Source of the DNA: Actinomycetota bacterium
GTDB taxonomy: Bacteria; Actinomycetota; Actinomycetes; S36-B12; UBA5976
Length of the DNA: 39,287 bases
Direction of reading: 5' to 3'
Assembly (NCBI GenBank): GCA_947452755.1
Contig: CANGDT010000015.1
Location: 1-39,287, forward strand
Both the position numbers and the translations under genes were made by a program. The notes beneath the pieces were generated by a model. That model saw only the letters and a program-made list of their open reading frames with translations. It did no database searches and was not told where the DNA came from. This document shows positions 23,467 through 32,828 of the stretch, piece by piece; the stretch's first letter is position 1; every line of letters begins with the position of its first letter.

Positions 23467-23509
23467 AGAAACTCGCAAGTGGTACCCGCTAAGTCTGTCA
23501 GAAACTCGC
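23467..23509. repeat. 10-bp direct repeat in the lysA-hom gap
   Basis: AGAAACTCGC occurs at 23467-23476 and again at 23500-23509, 33 nt apart, in the gap ahead of hom. Three helical turns of spacing would suit a regulator binding twice on one face, but no known operator is recognised. Confidence 0.4.
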
Positions 23510-23534
23510 GCAGGTGACCAAAATTGGCGCGTAT

Positions 23535-24947
23535 TTAAAGGGCGCCTGGGTCCAAAGCGAGTAAGTCGTCCATTGTTTCGCGACGGAGAAGGACTTGGGA
23601 CTGCCCGTCACGTACGGACACAACGGCTGGGCGAGGCAAATAGTTGTAGTTGCTGGCCATAGCGCGACAGTATGCACCTGTTGCTGCCACAGCGAGTAAG
23701 TCGCCGGGTGCAACATCTGCAGGCAACCAGGCATCGCGCACAACAATGTCGCCACTTTCGCAATGCTTGCCGACAACGCGGGAAACTGCGGCCACCGAAT
23801 CAGTTGATCGCGAAGCGAGAGCCACGGTGTATTCAGCGTCATACAACGCTGTGCGAATGTTGTCGCTCATCCCACCATCAACAGATAGGTAGTGACGAAT
23901 GTTTCCACCATCCACGTCTACTGGCTTCACAGTTCCCACTTCATAAACCGTGATTGCGGTGCCGCCGACGATTGCGCGGCCTGGCTCGACACATAACTTG
24001 GGAACTGGCAAGTGCACGCGAGCACATTCGGTGATGACAATGTCGTGAATCGCTTTTGCCATGTGGTTGACGTTGATTGGATCATCGCCTTCGACGTACG
24101 CGATTCCCATTCCCCCACCGAGGTTTAATTCGGTCACAGTGAAATCAAATTCGTCACGAATCTTTGCAGCCATGTCAACAACGCGATGTGCCGCAACTTC
24201 AAATCCGGCTGCATCGAAAATTTGTGAACCAATGTGTGAGTGCAACCCAACCAGTGACAGCGCTTCGGCGGCGATGACTGCTTCGGCAGCAGCTAGTGCG
24301 GCACCCGACGAAACTGATAAACCAAACTTTTGATCTTCGTGCGCAGTTGCAATGAACTCGTGTGTATGTGCTTCAACGCCAACAGTCAGACGAATGAATA
24401 CCTGTTGTGTTACACCTCGCAACGCTGCGACTTTATTCAGGCGCTCAATTTCAATCAGACTGTCGATCACAATGCGCCCGACACCTGCGTCAACTGCCTT
24501 TTCGAGCTCGGCGACACTCTTGTTATTACCGTGGAAAAGAATCTTTGCGGGGTCTACTCCTGCGCGCAGTGCGACTTCTAGTTCACCTGCGGTGCATACA
24601 TCTATATGGAGGCCCTCTTCGGTGAGCCATTTCGCCAGTGTTGTTGTCAGGAACGCTTTGCCGGCGTAGTACACATCGGTGGGCATTTCTGTTGTGTCAT
24701 AGGCGGCGACGTAGTTGCGGGCACGTGTGCGCACGTCAACTTCGTCCATGATGAAAAGTGGCGTTCCGTATTGTTCAGCAAGCGCACTGATTCCGACTCC
24801 AGCGATCTGAATTTCGCCGTTTGCTGCGCGGGTTGCGCTGGCAGGCCACACAGCTGGATCGAGTTGGTTCAAATCATTTGGCTGGTTGCCCAGGCTTGGC
24901 GCATGTTGCAGCGCACCTGAACGTGGACCAGCTGGATGTGTTGCCAT
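23535..24947 (-). CDS. lysA: Diaminopimelate decarboxylase
   Basis: The 470-aa PLP enzyme of the alanine-racemase fold makes lysine from meso-diaminopimelate. Lys97 in YYAGKAF binds PLP; HIGSQI and GGGMGI blocks follow, and the late CESGD motif supplies the active-site cysteine from the partner subunit. The ATG at 24947, 2 nt after the argS stop, is preferred because the longer frame would overlap argS by 136 nt. The ribosome-binding site is weak, which suits coupling. Confidence 0.95.
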   Translation of the reverse strand: MATHPAGPRSGALQHAPSLGNQPNDLNQLDPAVWPASATRAANGEIQIAGVGISALAEQYGTPLFIMDEVDVRTRARNYVAAYDTTEMPTDVYYAGKAFLTTTLAKWLTEEGLHIDVCTAGELEVALRAGVDPAKILFHGNNKSVAELEKAVDAGVGRIVIDSLIEIERLNKVAALRGVTQQVFIRLTVGVEAHTHEFIATAHEDQKFGLSVSSGAALAAAEAVIAAEALSLVGLHSHIGSQIFDAAGFEVAAHRVVDMAAKIRDEFDFTVTELNLGGGMGIAYVEGDDPINVNHMAKAIHDIVITECARVHLPVPKLCVEPGRAIVGGTAITVYEVGTVKPVDVDGGNIRHYLSVDGGMSDNIRTALYDAEYTVALASRSTDSVAAVSRVVGKHCESGDIVVRDAWLPADVAPGDLLAVAATGAYCRAMASNYNYLPRPAVVSVRDGQSQVLLRRETMDDLLALDPGAL

Positions 24948-24949
24948 GT

Positions 24950-26635
24950 CTACATTCTTTCTGGTGCTGAGACGCCCAACAGTTGTAAACCGTTGAAAAT
25001 TACTTGGCGAGTTGCCGCACACAGCCACAACCGTGCGATGTTCAGTTCGGTCACAGGTTCGTCTCCTTGTGGCAGCACACGGCATACGTCATAGAAACGG
25101 TGGTATCCCGTGGCAACTTCTTCAAGGAAGCGAGCAACACGATGTGGCTCACGAAGTTCAGCAGCGCCCGCGATGATGCGTGGGTAGTCCGCCAACAGAC
25201 CAAGCAGTTGGCTTTCGCGTTCTTCAACGAGTAACGAAGGGTCGTATGTTGCAGGATCCCACGTCAGAGAATCTGCTGGAATCAACCCAAGTTCCGCAGC
25301 ATTGCGCACAACGGATGCAATGCGCGCGTGCGCGTACTGCACGTAATAGACAGGGTTTTCGTTGGTGCGTGAAATCAATAAGTCAAGGTCGAGGACTAAT
25401 GGTGAATCAACTGGGTAGCGGATCAGTGAGTAGCGCGCTGCGTCTACACCGACTTCGTCGATCAGGTCTTCGAGTGTGATGAGGTTGCCTGCACGTTTGG
25501 ACAGACGAACTTCTTCGCCGCCCTTCATCATTTTGACCATTTGACCGATAAGAAGTTCGATGTTTTCATCTGGGTTGTCGCCGGCGCATGCAGCAACGGC
25601 GCGAAGTCGGTTGACGTACCCGTGATGGTCAGCACCAAGCAGGTAAATGCACAGATCGAATCCACGTGCGCGTTTGTCGACGTAGTAGGCGGTGTCGGAT
25701 GCGAAGTAAGTGAGTTCGCCGTCTGCTTTCACCATTACGCGATCTTTGTCGTCGCCGAAGTCTGTTGTGCGTAACCAGACTGCGCCGCCATCTTCAAATA
25801 CGTGACCTTCGGCGCGCAATTTTTCGAACCCGCGTTCCACTGCGCCACTGTCGTGCAAACTACGTTCGGAGTACCACACGTCAAAGTGTGTATTAAAGAG
25901 GTCAAGGACACGCTTCTGGTCGGCGAGCTGAACTTCGTACGATGCTTCACGGAACGCAACTCGTTGCTCTTCACCTGTCATGGTCATCAGTTCAGGATGT
26001 GTAGCAACAACTTCTTGGGCAAGGGTCTTGATGTATTCCCCGTGGTAGCCGTCTTCCGGAATTGGTGTTCCTTGTGCTGCGGCTTGTACCGAGGCGCCAA
26101 ACTTGTCCATCTGCACACCACGGTCGTTGATGTAAAACTCGCGCGCTGCGGTCGCGCCTTGTGCTTCGAGTACGCGCGCAATGGCATCGCCGACGGCTGC
26201 CCAACGAGTGTGACCAAGGTGTAGCGGTCCTGTTGGGTTCGCGGAGATGAACTCCACATTTATATGTTGACCTACAAGACCCGTGCCACGACCAAAGGTT
26301 TGTCCTTCTTGAACAATCTGCCGAGCAAGTTCACCTTGACTGGCAGCGGACAGGCGGATGTTTAGGAACCCAGGGCCAGCGATCTCAACGGAATCAATTC
26401 CGTCAATTGCAGCAAGTAGCGGCTTAAGAATCTCGGCGGCTTCGCGTGGCGCCATCCCAGCCTTCTTGGCAATCTGCAACGCAATGTTCGTTGCCCAGTC
26501 ACCATGTTCAGGGTTTTTTGGCCGCTCGACCACTATTTCTGCAGGAATTTCAGCCTTAGAAAGCGCAATAACACCGCGCTGAACCGCGTCGTTCACTGCG
26601 GCGCGAATAATGTCAGCTAGTTCTTGCGGTCCCAT
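24950..26635 (-). CDS. argS: Arginyl-tRNA synthetase
   Basis: This 561-aa class I synthetase attaches arginine to its tRNA. The N-terminal additional domain is followed by the HLGH signature (139-142; HIGH motif) in SANPTGPLHLGH, the LSKRAGN block standing in for KMSKS, and the C-terminal DALR anticodon-binding domain. It heads the minus-strand argS-lysA-hom-thrC-thrB set. It is divergent from the reductase gene; the 107-nt gap shows no clear operator to me. Confidence 0.97.
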   Translation of the reverse strand: MGPQELADIIRAAVNDAVQRGVIALSKAEIPAEIVVERPKNPEHGDWATNIALQIAKKAGMAPREAAEILKPLLAAIDGIDSVEIAGPGFLNIRLSAASQGELARQIVQEGQTFGRGTGLVGQHINVEFISANPTGPLHLGHTRWAAVGDAIARVLEAQGATAAREFYINDRGVQMDKFGASVQAAAQGTPIPEDGYHGEYIKTLAQEVVATHPELMTMTGEEQRVAFREASYEVQLADQKRVLDLFNTHFDVWYSERSLHDSGAVERGFEKLRAEGHVFEDGGAVWLRTTDFGDDKDRVMVKADGELTYFASDTAYYVDKRARGFDLCIYLLGADHHGYVNRLRAVAACAGDNPDENIELLIGQMVKMMKGGEEVRLSKRAGNLITLEDLIDEVGVDAARYSLIRYPVDSPLVLDLDLLISRTNENPVYYVQYAHARIASVVRNAAELGLIPADSLTWDPATYDPSLLVEERESQLLGLLADYPRIIAGAAELREPHRVARFLEEVATGYHRFYDVCRVLPQGDEPVTELNIARLWLCAATRQVIFNGLQLLGVSAPERM

Positions 26636-26742
26636 GCTCGGTAAGCCTACCTAAGTCCTTAATCTGCGGGAAATTAGACACTTAACACCGCTCTTACATT
26701 CCCTTGGACAGTTCCTGAACGTCGGTAAGTCACTATGAAGAC

Positions 26743-28131
26743 ATGTCCTCCAAGACCAGCCCGCGAGCCAGTCGAAAGCAGCAGCCAATCCGCAAAGTGG
26801 CTGTTGCTAAGGCTGAAGGGAAAAGCCACACAATCGGGAACATTACTGCGGCACTCGCGGGCATCGGTCTGGGCATGGCCCTTGCACTGGAGCTTCATTC
26901 AGTCACTCGTCACTCGCTGTCGACACTTGGTGGCCAGCTGACATTCCTTGGGCGCATCACCGCAATGAGTGGAACGTACGCGATGATCATCGTGCTGTTC
27001 TTGATTGCACGTATCCCCTGGCTTGAACGTGAAGTTGGTTTGGATCGCACCGTATGGTGGCATCGCAAACTTGCCCCGTACTCACTTTTGCTCATTGGTC
27101 TGCACGTTGTATTCACCACGGTCGGCTACAGCATGACTGATGGTTCAACTGCGTTCCACGAGTTTTGGAAGCTGCTGACATCAACACGTTGGATCTTGCC
27201 AGCGACAGCCGGTTTCATTTTGTTCATGACAGCTGGTGTGACGAGTTACAAAGTTGCTCGTCGTCGCTTGGCGTATGAAACATGGTGGGTTATTCACTTG
27301 TACACCTACATCGCAGTTGCACTGTCCTATGCACATCAAGTGACGTTGGGCAACGCGTTCATCGCACATCCATTGGCACAAAAGTTGTGGCTTGTATTGA
27401 CATTGACTGCTGTCGGAAGTTTGGTCATGTTTCGCTGGGTCTTGCCAATCGCACGCGGCTTTAAATACGACCTTCGAGTGCATGCCGTTGTCCCCGAAGG
27501 ACCTGGCGTAGTCAGTGTTTGGATGACCGGTCGCAAATTACACAAACTCAATGTACGTGGTGGACAATTTTTTTGCTGGCGTTTTATGACACCCGACATG
27601 TGGTGGCATGCACATCCATATTCACTTTCTGCTCCTCCAGATGGTCGCTACTTGCGCATCACCGTGAAGGATTTGGGTGACCATTCCGCGGCTCTTGCTC
27701 ACATCAAGCCAGGTACCAAAGTCCTTGCTGAAGGTCCATACGGTGCCTTCACTGCAGCTCGTCGCCATGGTGATCGCGTTGTGCTGATTGCTGCCGGTGT
27801 TGGGATTACACCCGTTCGCGCACTGCTCGAAGAGCTGCCTGTCTACACAACTGTTGATGTGTTGTATCGCGCCCGCAGCAACGAAGAAGTAGTACTGAAG
27901 CGCGAACTTGATGCTTTGGGTGAACGACCAAACACTAATATTCGGTACTTAGTTGGATCACGGAAAGAACATCCGATGGATCCGCGCACACTATTGCGCC
28001 TTGCGCCGCACATTCAAACATCTGATGTGTACATCTGTGGTCCAGATGCACTGACATCAAGCGTGAAGCATTCAATTGAAGTATTGGGTGTTCCAGAATC
28101 ACACATTCACGACGAAGCATTTGCGTTCTAA
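26743..28131 (+). CDS. Ferric-reductase-like membrane flavocytochrome
   Basis: The 462-aa protein has a basic cytoplasmic N-terminus, about six membrane helices (about 30-245) with conserved His residues (WWHRKL near 106, GLHVVF near 119, WWVIHLYTY near 186, and SYAHQV) for b-type haem, and a C-terminal ferredoxin-reductase-like part with FAD-binding HPYSLSAPP (about 290-298), a GVGITPVRALL NAD(P)-binding turn and CGPDALT. It should pass electrons from NAD(P)H across the membrane. With the exported FMN protein and ApbE downstream it forms an extracytoplasmic electron-transfer unit; the final acceptor (metal, quinone or protein) is unknown. The ATG lacks a good ribosome site. Confidence 0.88.
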   Translation: MSSKTSPRASRKQQPIRKVAVAKAEGKSHTIGNITAALAGIGLGMALALELHSVTRHSLSTLGGQLTFLGRITAMSGTYAMIIVLFLIARIPWLEREVGLDRTVWWHRKLAPYSLLLIGLHVVFTTVGYSMTDGSTAFHEFWKLLTSTRWILPATAGFILFMTAGVTSYKVARRRLAYETWWVIHLYTYIAVALSYAHQVTLGNAFIAHPLAQKLWLVLTLTAVGSLVMFRWVLPIARGFKYDLRVHAVVPEGPGVVSVWMTGRKLHKLNVRGGQFFCWRFMTPDMWWHAHPYSLSAPPDGRYLRITVKDLGDHSAALAHIKPGTKVLAEGPYGAFTAARRHGDRVVLIAAGVGITPVRALLEELPVYTTVDVLYRARSNEEVVLKRELDALGERPNTNIRYLVGSRKEHPMDPRTLLRLAPHIQTSDVYICGPDALTSSVKHSIEVLGVPESHIHDEAFAF

Positions 28132-28141
28132 AAGGGGAATC

Positions 28142-28642
28142 ATGAAGAGAGCACCACTAGTAACACTGAGCACTTTTGCTGGCGTGGCCGGCGTGCTGTT
28201 GCTTAACCCATCAGGTGCGGGTTCGCCCCTTGCTTTAGCAGGCAACACAACGGGCACCACCTCAGGCGCAACTAACACGTCAAGTACATCAACGGGAACA
28301 TCGCCTACCACCAGTGGTTCCAACCCAGGTGCCACAGCTGCTGCTACCCCGACCGCTACGGCAACATCAGGCTCTGCGACCGGTGACGCGGTAGATGCCC
28401 GCTATGGATATGTACAAGTCAAAGTCACTGCGAAGAATGGAAAAATCACCGACATCACTGCGGTGCAACTACCTAATGGTGACGGTCGCTCGATGATGAT
28501 TTCTCAGCAAGTCGAACCGATGCTCAAGGAGCAAGCACTTGCTGCGCAGTCCGCAAACATTCAAGGTGTGAGCGGCGCTTCGTATACCTCTTACGGATAC
28601 CAACAATCGCTGCAATCTGCTCTGACAAAGCTAGGTATGTAA
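28142..28642 (+). CDS. Exported FMN-binding domain protein
   Basis: The 166-aa product has a signal peptide (about 1-33), a long Ser/Thr/Ala/Gly-rich linker (34-82), and an FMN-binding domain (83-166) ending in GVSGASYTS (142-150), the site where ApbE joins FMN covalently to a Ser/Thr. The usual SGAT core reads SGAS here. AAGGGGA sits 3 nt before the ATG. It lies 10 nt after the reductase and 6 nt before apbE, a tight operon, and should take electrons from the membrane reductase. Confidence 0.88.
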   Translation: MKRAPLVTLSTFAGVAGVLLLNPSGAGSPLALAGNTTGTTSGATNTSSTSTGTSPTTSGSNPGATAAATPTATATSGSATGDAVDARYGYVQVKVTAKNGKITDITAVQLPNGDGRSMMISQQVEPMLKEQALAAQSANIQGVSGASYTSYGYQQSLQSALTKLGM

Positions 28643-28648
28643 CTGTTC

Positions 28649-29395
28649 ATGTCGGATCGATTTGTGCACGAAGAGCACGTGTGGGGCACAGTCGTCGTTA
28701 TCGACATTCGTTTCCATCGATCCGGTCGCCACAACCTTGATAAGGCAATTCGCGAAGTCAGCGAATGGCTTCATGATGTGGATTCGGTTTTTAGCACCTT
28801 CAAATCTGACAGCATCATCACACTTTTGCGCACAGGCCAAATTTCTGAAGACGAAGTTGATGCCGGAGTTGCAAACGTCATCTCGCGTTGCAGGCGGATG
28901 GTGGACATCACTGAAGGCGCTTTTGATCCGTGGGCTGTTGAGGGCGGCTTTGATCCATCCGGGCTAGTTAAGGGTTGGGCTGCCGACCGTGCGGCTGAAA
29001 TTCTTACCGAGTATGGGTTTCACGATTTTATGATTAATGCCGCTGGCGACCTTGCGATCCGCGGGTTCGTTGAACCAGGGACACGATGGACGATTGGTAT
29101 TCAACATCCTCACTTGCCCGACCAGATCAGCGGTTCGGTGGAACTTACGGATTGTGCCATTGCGACTAGCGGTCGATACGAACGCGGCGAACACATTGTC
29201 AGTCCACACGGCACGCCTATTGTGGCGAGCTCCGCGACTGTTATCGGATCTGATTGTGCGACTGCTGATGCGCTCGCGACTGCTCTCCTCATTGCTGGGC
29301 GCAACGGATTCCAGTGGTTCCAACGTTTACCTGGATGGTCAGGTCAAATAATTATTGATGACACCGTGATCAGCCACGGACCATCGTTCGACTAA
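28649..29395 (+). CDS. apbE: FAD:protein FMN transferase (ApbE family)
   Basis: The 248-aa enzyme transfers FMN from FAD to Ser/Thr of partner proteins, very likely the FMN-binding protein just upstream. Family blocks seen are FDPSGLVKGWAADRA (about 100-114), NAAGDLAIRG (about 129-138), ATSGRYER (about 172-179) and TADALATALL near the end. It has no obvious signal peptide, unusual for a protein acting on an exported substrate, so flavinylation may precede export or the N-terminus may be atypical. It ends 6 nt from the convergent GntR gene. Confidence 0.92.
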   Translation: MSDRFVHEEHVWGTVVVIDIRFHRSGRHNLDKAIREVSEWLHDVDSVFSTFKSDSIITLLRTGQISEDEVDAGVANVISRCRRMVDITEGAFDPWAVEGGFDPSGLVKGWAADRAAEILTEYGFHDFMINAAGDLAIRGFVEPGTRWTIGIQHPHLPDQISGSVELTDCAIATSGRYERGEHIVSPHGTPIVASSATVIGSDCATADALATALLIAGRNGFQWFQRLPGWSGQIIIDDTVISHGPSFD

Positions 29396-29401
29396 ACCGA
29401 A

Positions 29402-30043
29402 CTACTGAGCAATAACTTGGCCGACAACGCTGACGGAGTTTTCGCGATGTTCGGATTGCAGTCGGATTGCTTCTGCAACGTTACGTGCGCGAAGTGCCTT
29501 CATCATCTGGGAATGTTCAGCGTTCATGTGTTCAAGGTTTGTTGGCGCCGCGAAGTACACACTTCGGTACGCATCGGTGGCATCCCACTGATTGCGGATC
29601 AGGCGAACTAGGCGTGGCATGTTGCTGGCTTCAAATACAGCGAAGTGAAAGCGGCGGTTTGCCAAAGTGACCGCACTGATGTCACCTGACGTGGCAGCAG
29701 TTTCCACATCCGCAATCAAATCATCCAAATAATCAAGATCTTCGTCTGTCAATAACGGAACGCCAACGCTGAGCGCTTCATCTTCGAGCAGCGCACGAAT
29801 GCGATACACCTCAACTAAGTCATCAAGACTGAGGTCCGCAACGAAATAACCGCGGTGTGGGTGGTAGGTCACTTGGCCTTCGCCTTCGAGCACTTTCAGC
29901 GCTTCGCGCAATGGAACTCGGCTGACGCCCAGCTCCGCGGCTAACGAATCTTGAATGACTTGCTGCCCGGGGCGAAGAATTCCAGAGGCAATCATCTGTC
30001 GCACCGAACGAAGTACACCTTCTTGTGCTGTGACGGCGCTCAT
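29402..30043 (-). CDS. GntR-family regulator, FadR/FCD subtype
   Basis: The 213-aa protein has an N-terminal winged helix (about 5-70; LAAELGVSRVPLREALKVLEGEG) and an all-helical FCD effector domain (about 75-205) of the FadR type, which usually binds carboxylates with a metal. The ATG overlaps the stop of the CoA-transferase gene (TAATG), so it should control that gene and respond to its substrate or product. Confidence 0.9.
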   Translation of the reverse strand: MSAVTAQEGVLRSVRQMIASGILRPGQQVIQDSLAAELGVSRVPLREALKVLEGEGQVTYHPHRGYFVADLSLDDLVEVYRIRALLEDEALSVGVPLLTDEDLDYLDDLIADVETAATSGDISAVTLANRRFHFAVFEASNMPRLVRLIRNQWDATDAYRSVYFAAPTNLEHMNAEHSQMMKALRARNVAEAIRLQSEHRENSVSVVGQVIAQ

Positions 30044-31155
30044 TACTCTTCGTCCAAACTAGGTGGTGCCACGGCGTAACGCGCAGGTGTTGCCGAGAAA
30101 GTAATCGGGTGAGCAACTTGCTTACGAATTTCGCCATCTTGCTCAATATCAATAATCGGATTCAGACCAAGCGATGTTGCTAATTCGAATGCTTCAGCAA
30201 TTGAATTTATTGGGCCGGTAGGAACGCCTACTTCGTTAAGAATTGTCGCCCACTCATCGGCACCCTTGGCAACGAACTGCTCGTTCAAAACTTCGTTCAA
30301 TGCTTCGCGATTCAATACCCGATCGGAGTTCGCTTGAAAGCGCGAATCAGTCGCCAATTCTGGAATGCCCAAAGCGCCACACAGCTTCACAAACTGACCG
30401 TCATTGCCGCACGCCAGCACCATCTGGCGATCAGCCGTTTGGTAAACCTCGTAAGGAGAAATTGACGGATGCGCATTTCCAAGAATGCCTGGCACTACCC
30501 CACCAGAAACATACGCACTGGACTGGTTGACCATCGCTGAAAGCAGTGACGACAACAAGTTCACTTCAACGTTTTGGCCTTCACCGGTTGTTGTGCGGTG
30601 GTTCAATGCGGCGAGCACACCTACCGTTGCATGCAGACCCGTGATGACATCAACGAGTGCAACACCAACTTTGTTTGGATGACCAGCGGAAGGTCCCGTC
30701 ACGCTCATGAGGCCACCCATTGCCTGAACTAAAAGGTCGTAACCAGGAAGTGCCGCGCCTGTACCAGCACCAAAGCCGGTGATCGAGCAGTAAACGACAT
30801 CATCTTTAAGTGATCGCACAGAGTCGTAATCCAACCCGAACTTCACTGCATGATCGGGAGCAAAGTTATGCATCACGACATCTGCGCGCTTAATAAGTTC
30901 GTGTGCTTCAGCCAAACCATCAGGCGAACGCATATCGATTGCGACTGATGTTTTATTGCGATTGACAGATTCGAAGTAAGTAGCGCGACCTGCCGAATCA
31001 AACGGCGGTCCCCAGTGACGGGTATCGTCGCCTAGTTCAGGGCGTTCGACTTTGATAACGGTTGCGCCTAGATCGCCCAGCAACATAGTTGCGTAAGGAC
31101 CAGCGAGCACGCGGGTGAAGTCCGCGACCACAATTCCATCAAGTGCCAAAGCCAT
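30043..31155 (-). CDS. CaiB/BaiF-family CoA-transferase
   Basis: The 370-aa class III CoA-transferase moves CoA between carboxylic acids. The N-terminus DGIVVADFTRVLAGPYATM is the family signature, and the aspartate in LPGYDLL (about 138) is placed as the nucleophile. The substrate is not readable; the linked FadR-type regulator points to a carboxylate. It lies between the microcompartment operon and the ApbE module and belongs clearly to neither. Confidence 0.88.
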   Translation of the reverse strand: MALALDGIVVADFTRVLAGPYATMLLGDLGATVIKVERPELGDDTRHWGPPFDSAGRATYFESVNRNKTSVAIDMRSPDGLAEAHELIKRADVVMHNFAPDHAVKFGLDYDSVRSLKDDVVYCSITGFGAGTGAALPGYDLLVQAMGGLMSVTGPSAGHPNKVGVALVDVITGLHATVGVLAALNHRTTTGEGQNVEVNLLSSLLSAMVNQSSAYVSGGVVPGILGNAHPSISPYEVYQTADRQMVLACGNDGQFVKLCGALGIPELATDSRFQANSDRVLNREALNEVLNEQFVAKGADEWATILNEVGVPTGPINSIAEAFELATSLGLNPIIDIEQDGEIRKQVAHPITFSATPARYAVAPPSLDEE

Positions 31156-31202
31156 ACCCCGATTGTATCCAATCGTGAGATCCCTTGGAAATAATGAGGA
31201 AA

Positions 31203-32006
31203 TTAGTCAGCAATAACTTCGACTTTTCGGCCACGCTCGCCCGGTAGGTCCACGGTCGGCAGCTTGCCCTTCGTGCGGACTGTAATGCGAGTGCGATCAC
31301 CACGAAATAAATCGTGCGAGAACTCAATCTTGCGCCCATTCAAATCCATCGTTGTACGTGTGACCGACAACAGCGGCGCTCCGACCTCAACACCAATAAT
31401 GCGCGCCTCATCAACAGTTGCGGAAACAATTTCGATTTGCTCAACAGCTTCATCCGGAAAAGTTTCGTAGTGCTTGCTCAGCAAGTCATACAACGAACTA
31501 CCCAAGGAACGTTCCAGCAAACCCGGGAACATTGCGGCTGGGAATCGAGCATGCTCAAGCGAGATCGGTTCGCCATCAGCCAAACGAATACGCACAATGT
31601 CGAAAATGTGGTCGGCGGCGCTCAGACCCAATGCGGCTTGCGTCGCCGGATCAGCTAACACAACAGCAGCACTAACTAAACGCGTGCCCGCAGTGAAACC
31701 TTGACCACGCAACAACGACGGAACACCAACAATGCGCGACAGATCGCGATCAATTTTCTCGGGTGAAATAAATGTTCCGCCACCACGTCCCGGCAGGCGA
31801 CGTACCGCCCCACTGTCTTCGAGCGATGACAACGCTTGACGCAATGTTGAACGGCTGACCTGGAACTCTTGTGCAAGGTCGCGTTCCGCTCCGAGCTTTT
31901 GTCCTGGCCGCATTTCGCCTGCTGCAATCAGCGCCAAGATTTTCTTACGCACATCATCGGCGGTTGGGCCAAGGCCCTCCGCTTCAATGTTGTGCTGTGA
32001 TTCCAT
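31203..32006 (-). CDS. GntR-family regulator, HutC/UTRA subtype
   Basis: The 267-aa protein has a winged helix (about 15-85; LAQEFQVSRSTLRQALSSLEDSG) and a UTRA effector domain (about 95-260). It starts 3 nt after the SDR stop and closes the microcompartment operon, so it is the likely local repressor. RMM microcompartment loci in mycobacteria also carry a GntR gene. The ATG at 32006 is preferred over an in-frame TTG at 32009. Confidence 0.9.
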   Translation of the reverse strand: MESQHNIEAEGLGPTADDVRKKILALIAAGEMRPGQKLGAERDLAQEFQVSRSTLRQALSSLEDSGAVRRLPGRGGGTFISPEKIDRDLSRIVGVPSLLRGQGFTAGTRLVSAAVVLADPATQAALGLSAADHIFDIVRIRLADGEPISLEHARFPAAMFPGLLERSLGSSLYDLLSKHYETFPDEAVEQIEIVSATVDEARIIGVEVGAPLLSVTRTTMDLNGRKIEFSHDLFRGDRTRITVRTKGKLPTVDLPGERGRKVEVIAD

Positions 32007-32009
32007 CAA

Positions 32010-32795
32010 TTACTGAACTACATCAAGTGCGGCCAGTGATTCTGGAAGTACTTGTCCACCATCGATGACTAATGCTTGCCCAGTGACGTACCCAGCTTCC
32101 TTCGACGCGAAGTACAACGCTGCGTAACCGATATCTTCTACCTCACCAAGACGGCCCTGTGGAACCGAAGCTTCCATTGCTGCGCGGTATTCGGGACCTT
32201 CGTCTGCCAAACCTTCGGTAGCAATGTTGCCCGGCAAAATTGCGTTGACTGTGATGCCTTGCTTGGCATATTCGATTGCAGCAGTGCGCATGAATCCAAG
32301 TTGTGCTGACTTGCTGGCACCGTAGTGCGACCATCCTGGCAAACCTGTGTAAGGACCAGTTATTGAGGATGTCAAAATGATTCGGCCATGGCCTGACTTA
32401 ATCAAAGCTGGCAGGCATGCCTGAACACCAAAGAACATGCCCTTGACGTTCGTGTCAAAAACTTTGCTGTAATCGTCTTCGGTCATGACGTCAAGACGGG
32501 CACCTGGGTAAATACCAGCGTTTGCGCACAGCACATCAATGCCGCCGTTGCGTTCGATTGCCACTTCTGCAACCTTCTTGTTGTCAGCGATGCTTGCAAC
32601 ATCCGCAATTACATACGAAACTGTTCCGCCACCTAGTGCGTTGATTTCATCGCACAGTCGCTTTGCGTCATCTTCGTTACGGCCAGTGATGACTACATTG
32701 GCACCAGCGGCCGCAAACACGCGAGCGATACCTTTACCGATGCCCTTTGTGCCACCTGTGACAACAACGGAATAACCCTTGATTGGTGAAAACAT
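32010..32795 (-). CDS. Short-chain dehydrogenase (amino-alcohol type)
   Basis: The 261-aa SDR has the TGGTKGIG nucleotide loop (13-20), NAG (92-94), and catalytic Ser143/144, Tyr158 and Lys162. In RMM loci such an enzyme interconverts aminoacetone and 1-amino-2-propanol; this role is taken from the context. AAGGAG 4 nt upstream marks the ATG. It lies 33 nt after the kinase gene. Confidence 0.9.
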   Translation of the reverse strand: MFSPIKGYSVVVTGGTKGIGKGIARVFAAAGANVVITGRNEDDAKRLCDEINALGGGTVSYVIADVASIADNKKVAEVAIERNGGIDVLCANAGIYPGARLDVMTEDDYSKVFDTNVKGMFFGVQACLPALIKSGHGRIILTSSITGPYTGLPGWSHYGASKSAQLGFMRTAAIEYAKQGITVNAILPGNIATEGLADEGPEYRAAMEASVPQGRLGEVEDIGYAALYFASKEAGYVTGQALVIDGGQVLPESLAALDVVQ

Positions 32796-32828
32796 GATGC
32801 TCCTTCTTTGGTATAGAAAGTATGACGG

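Noticed and set aside
28076-28141. Longer N-terminus for the exported FMN protein
   Set aside because: It overlaps the reductase gene and would hide the signal peptide; the ATG at 28142 has AAGGGGA in front.
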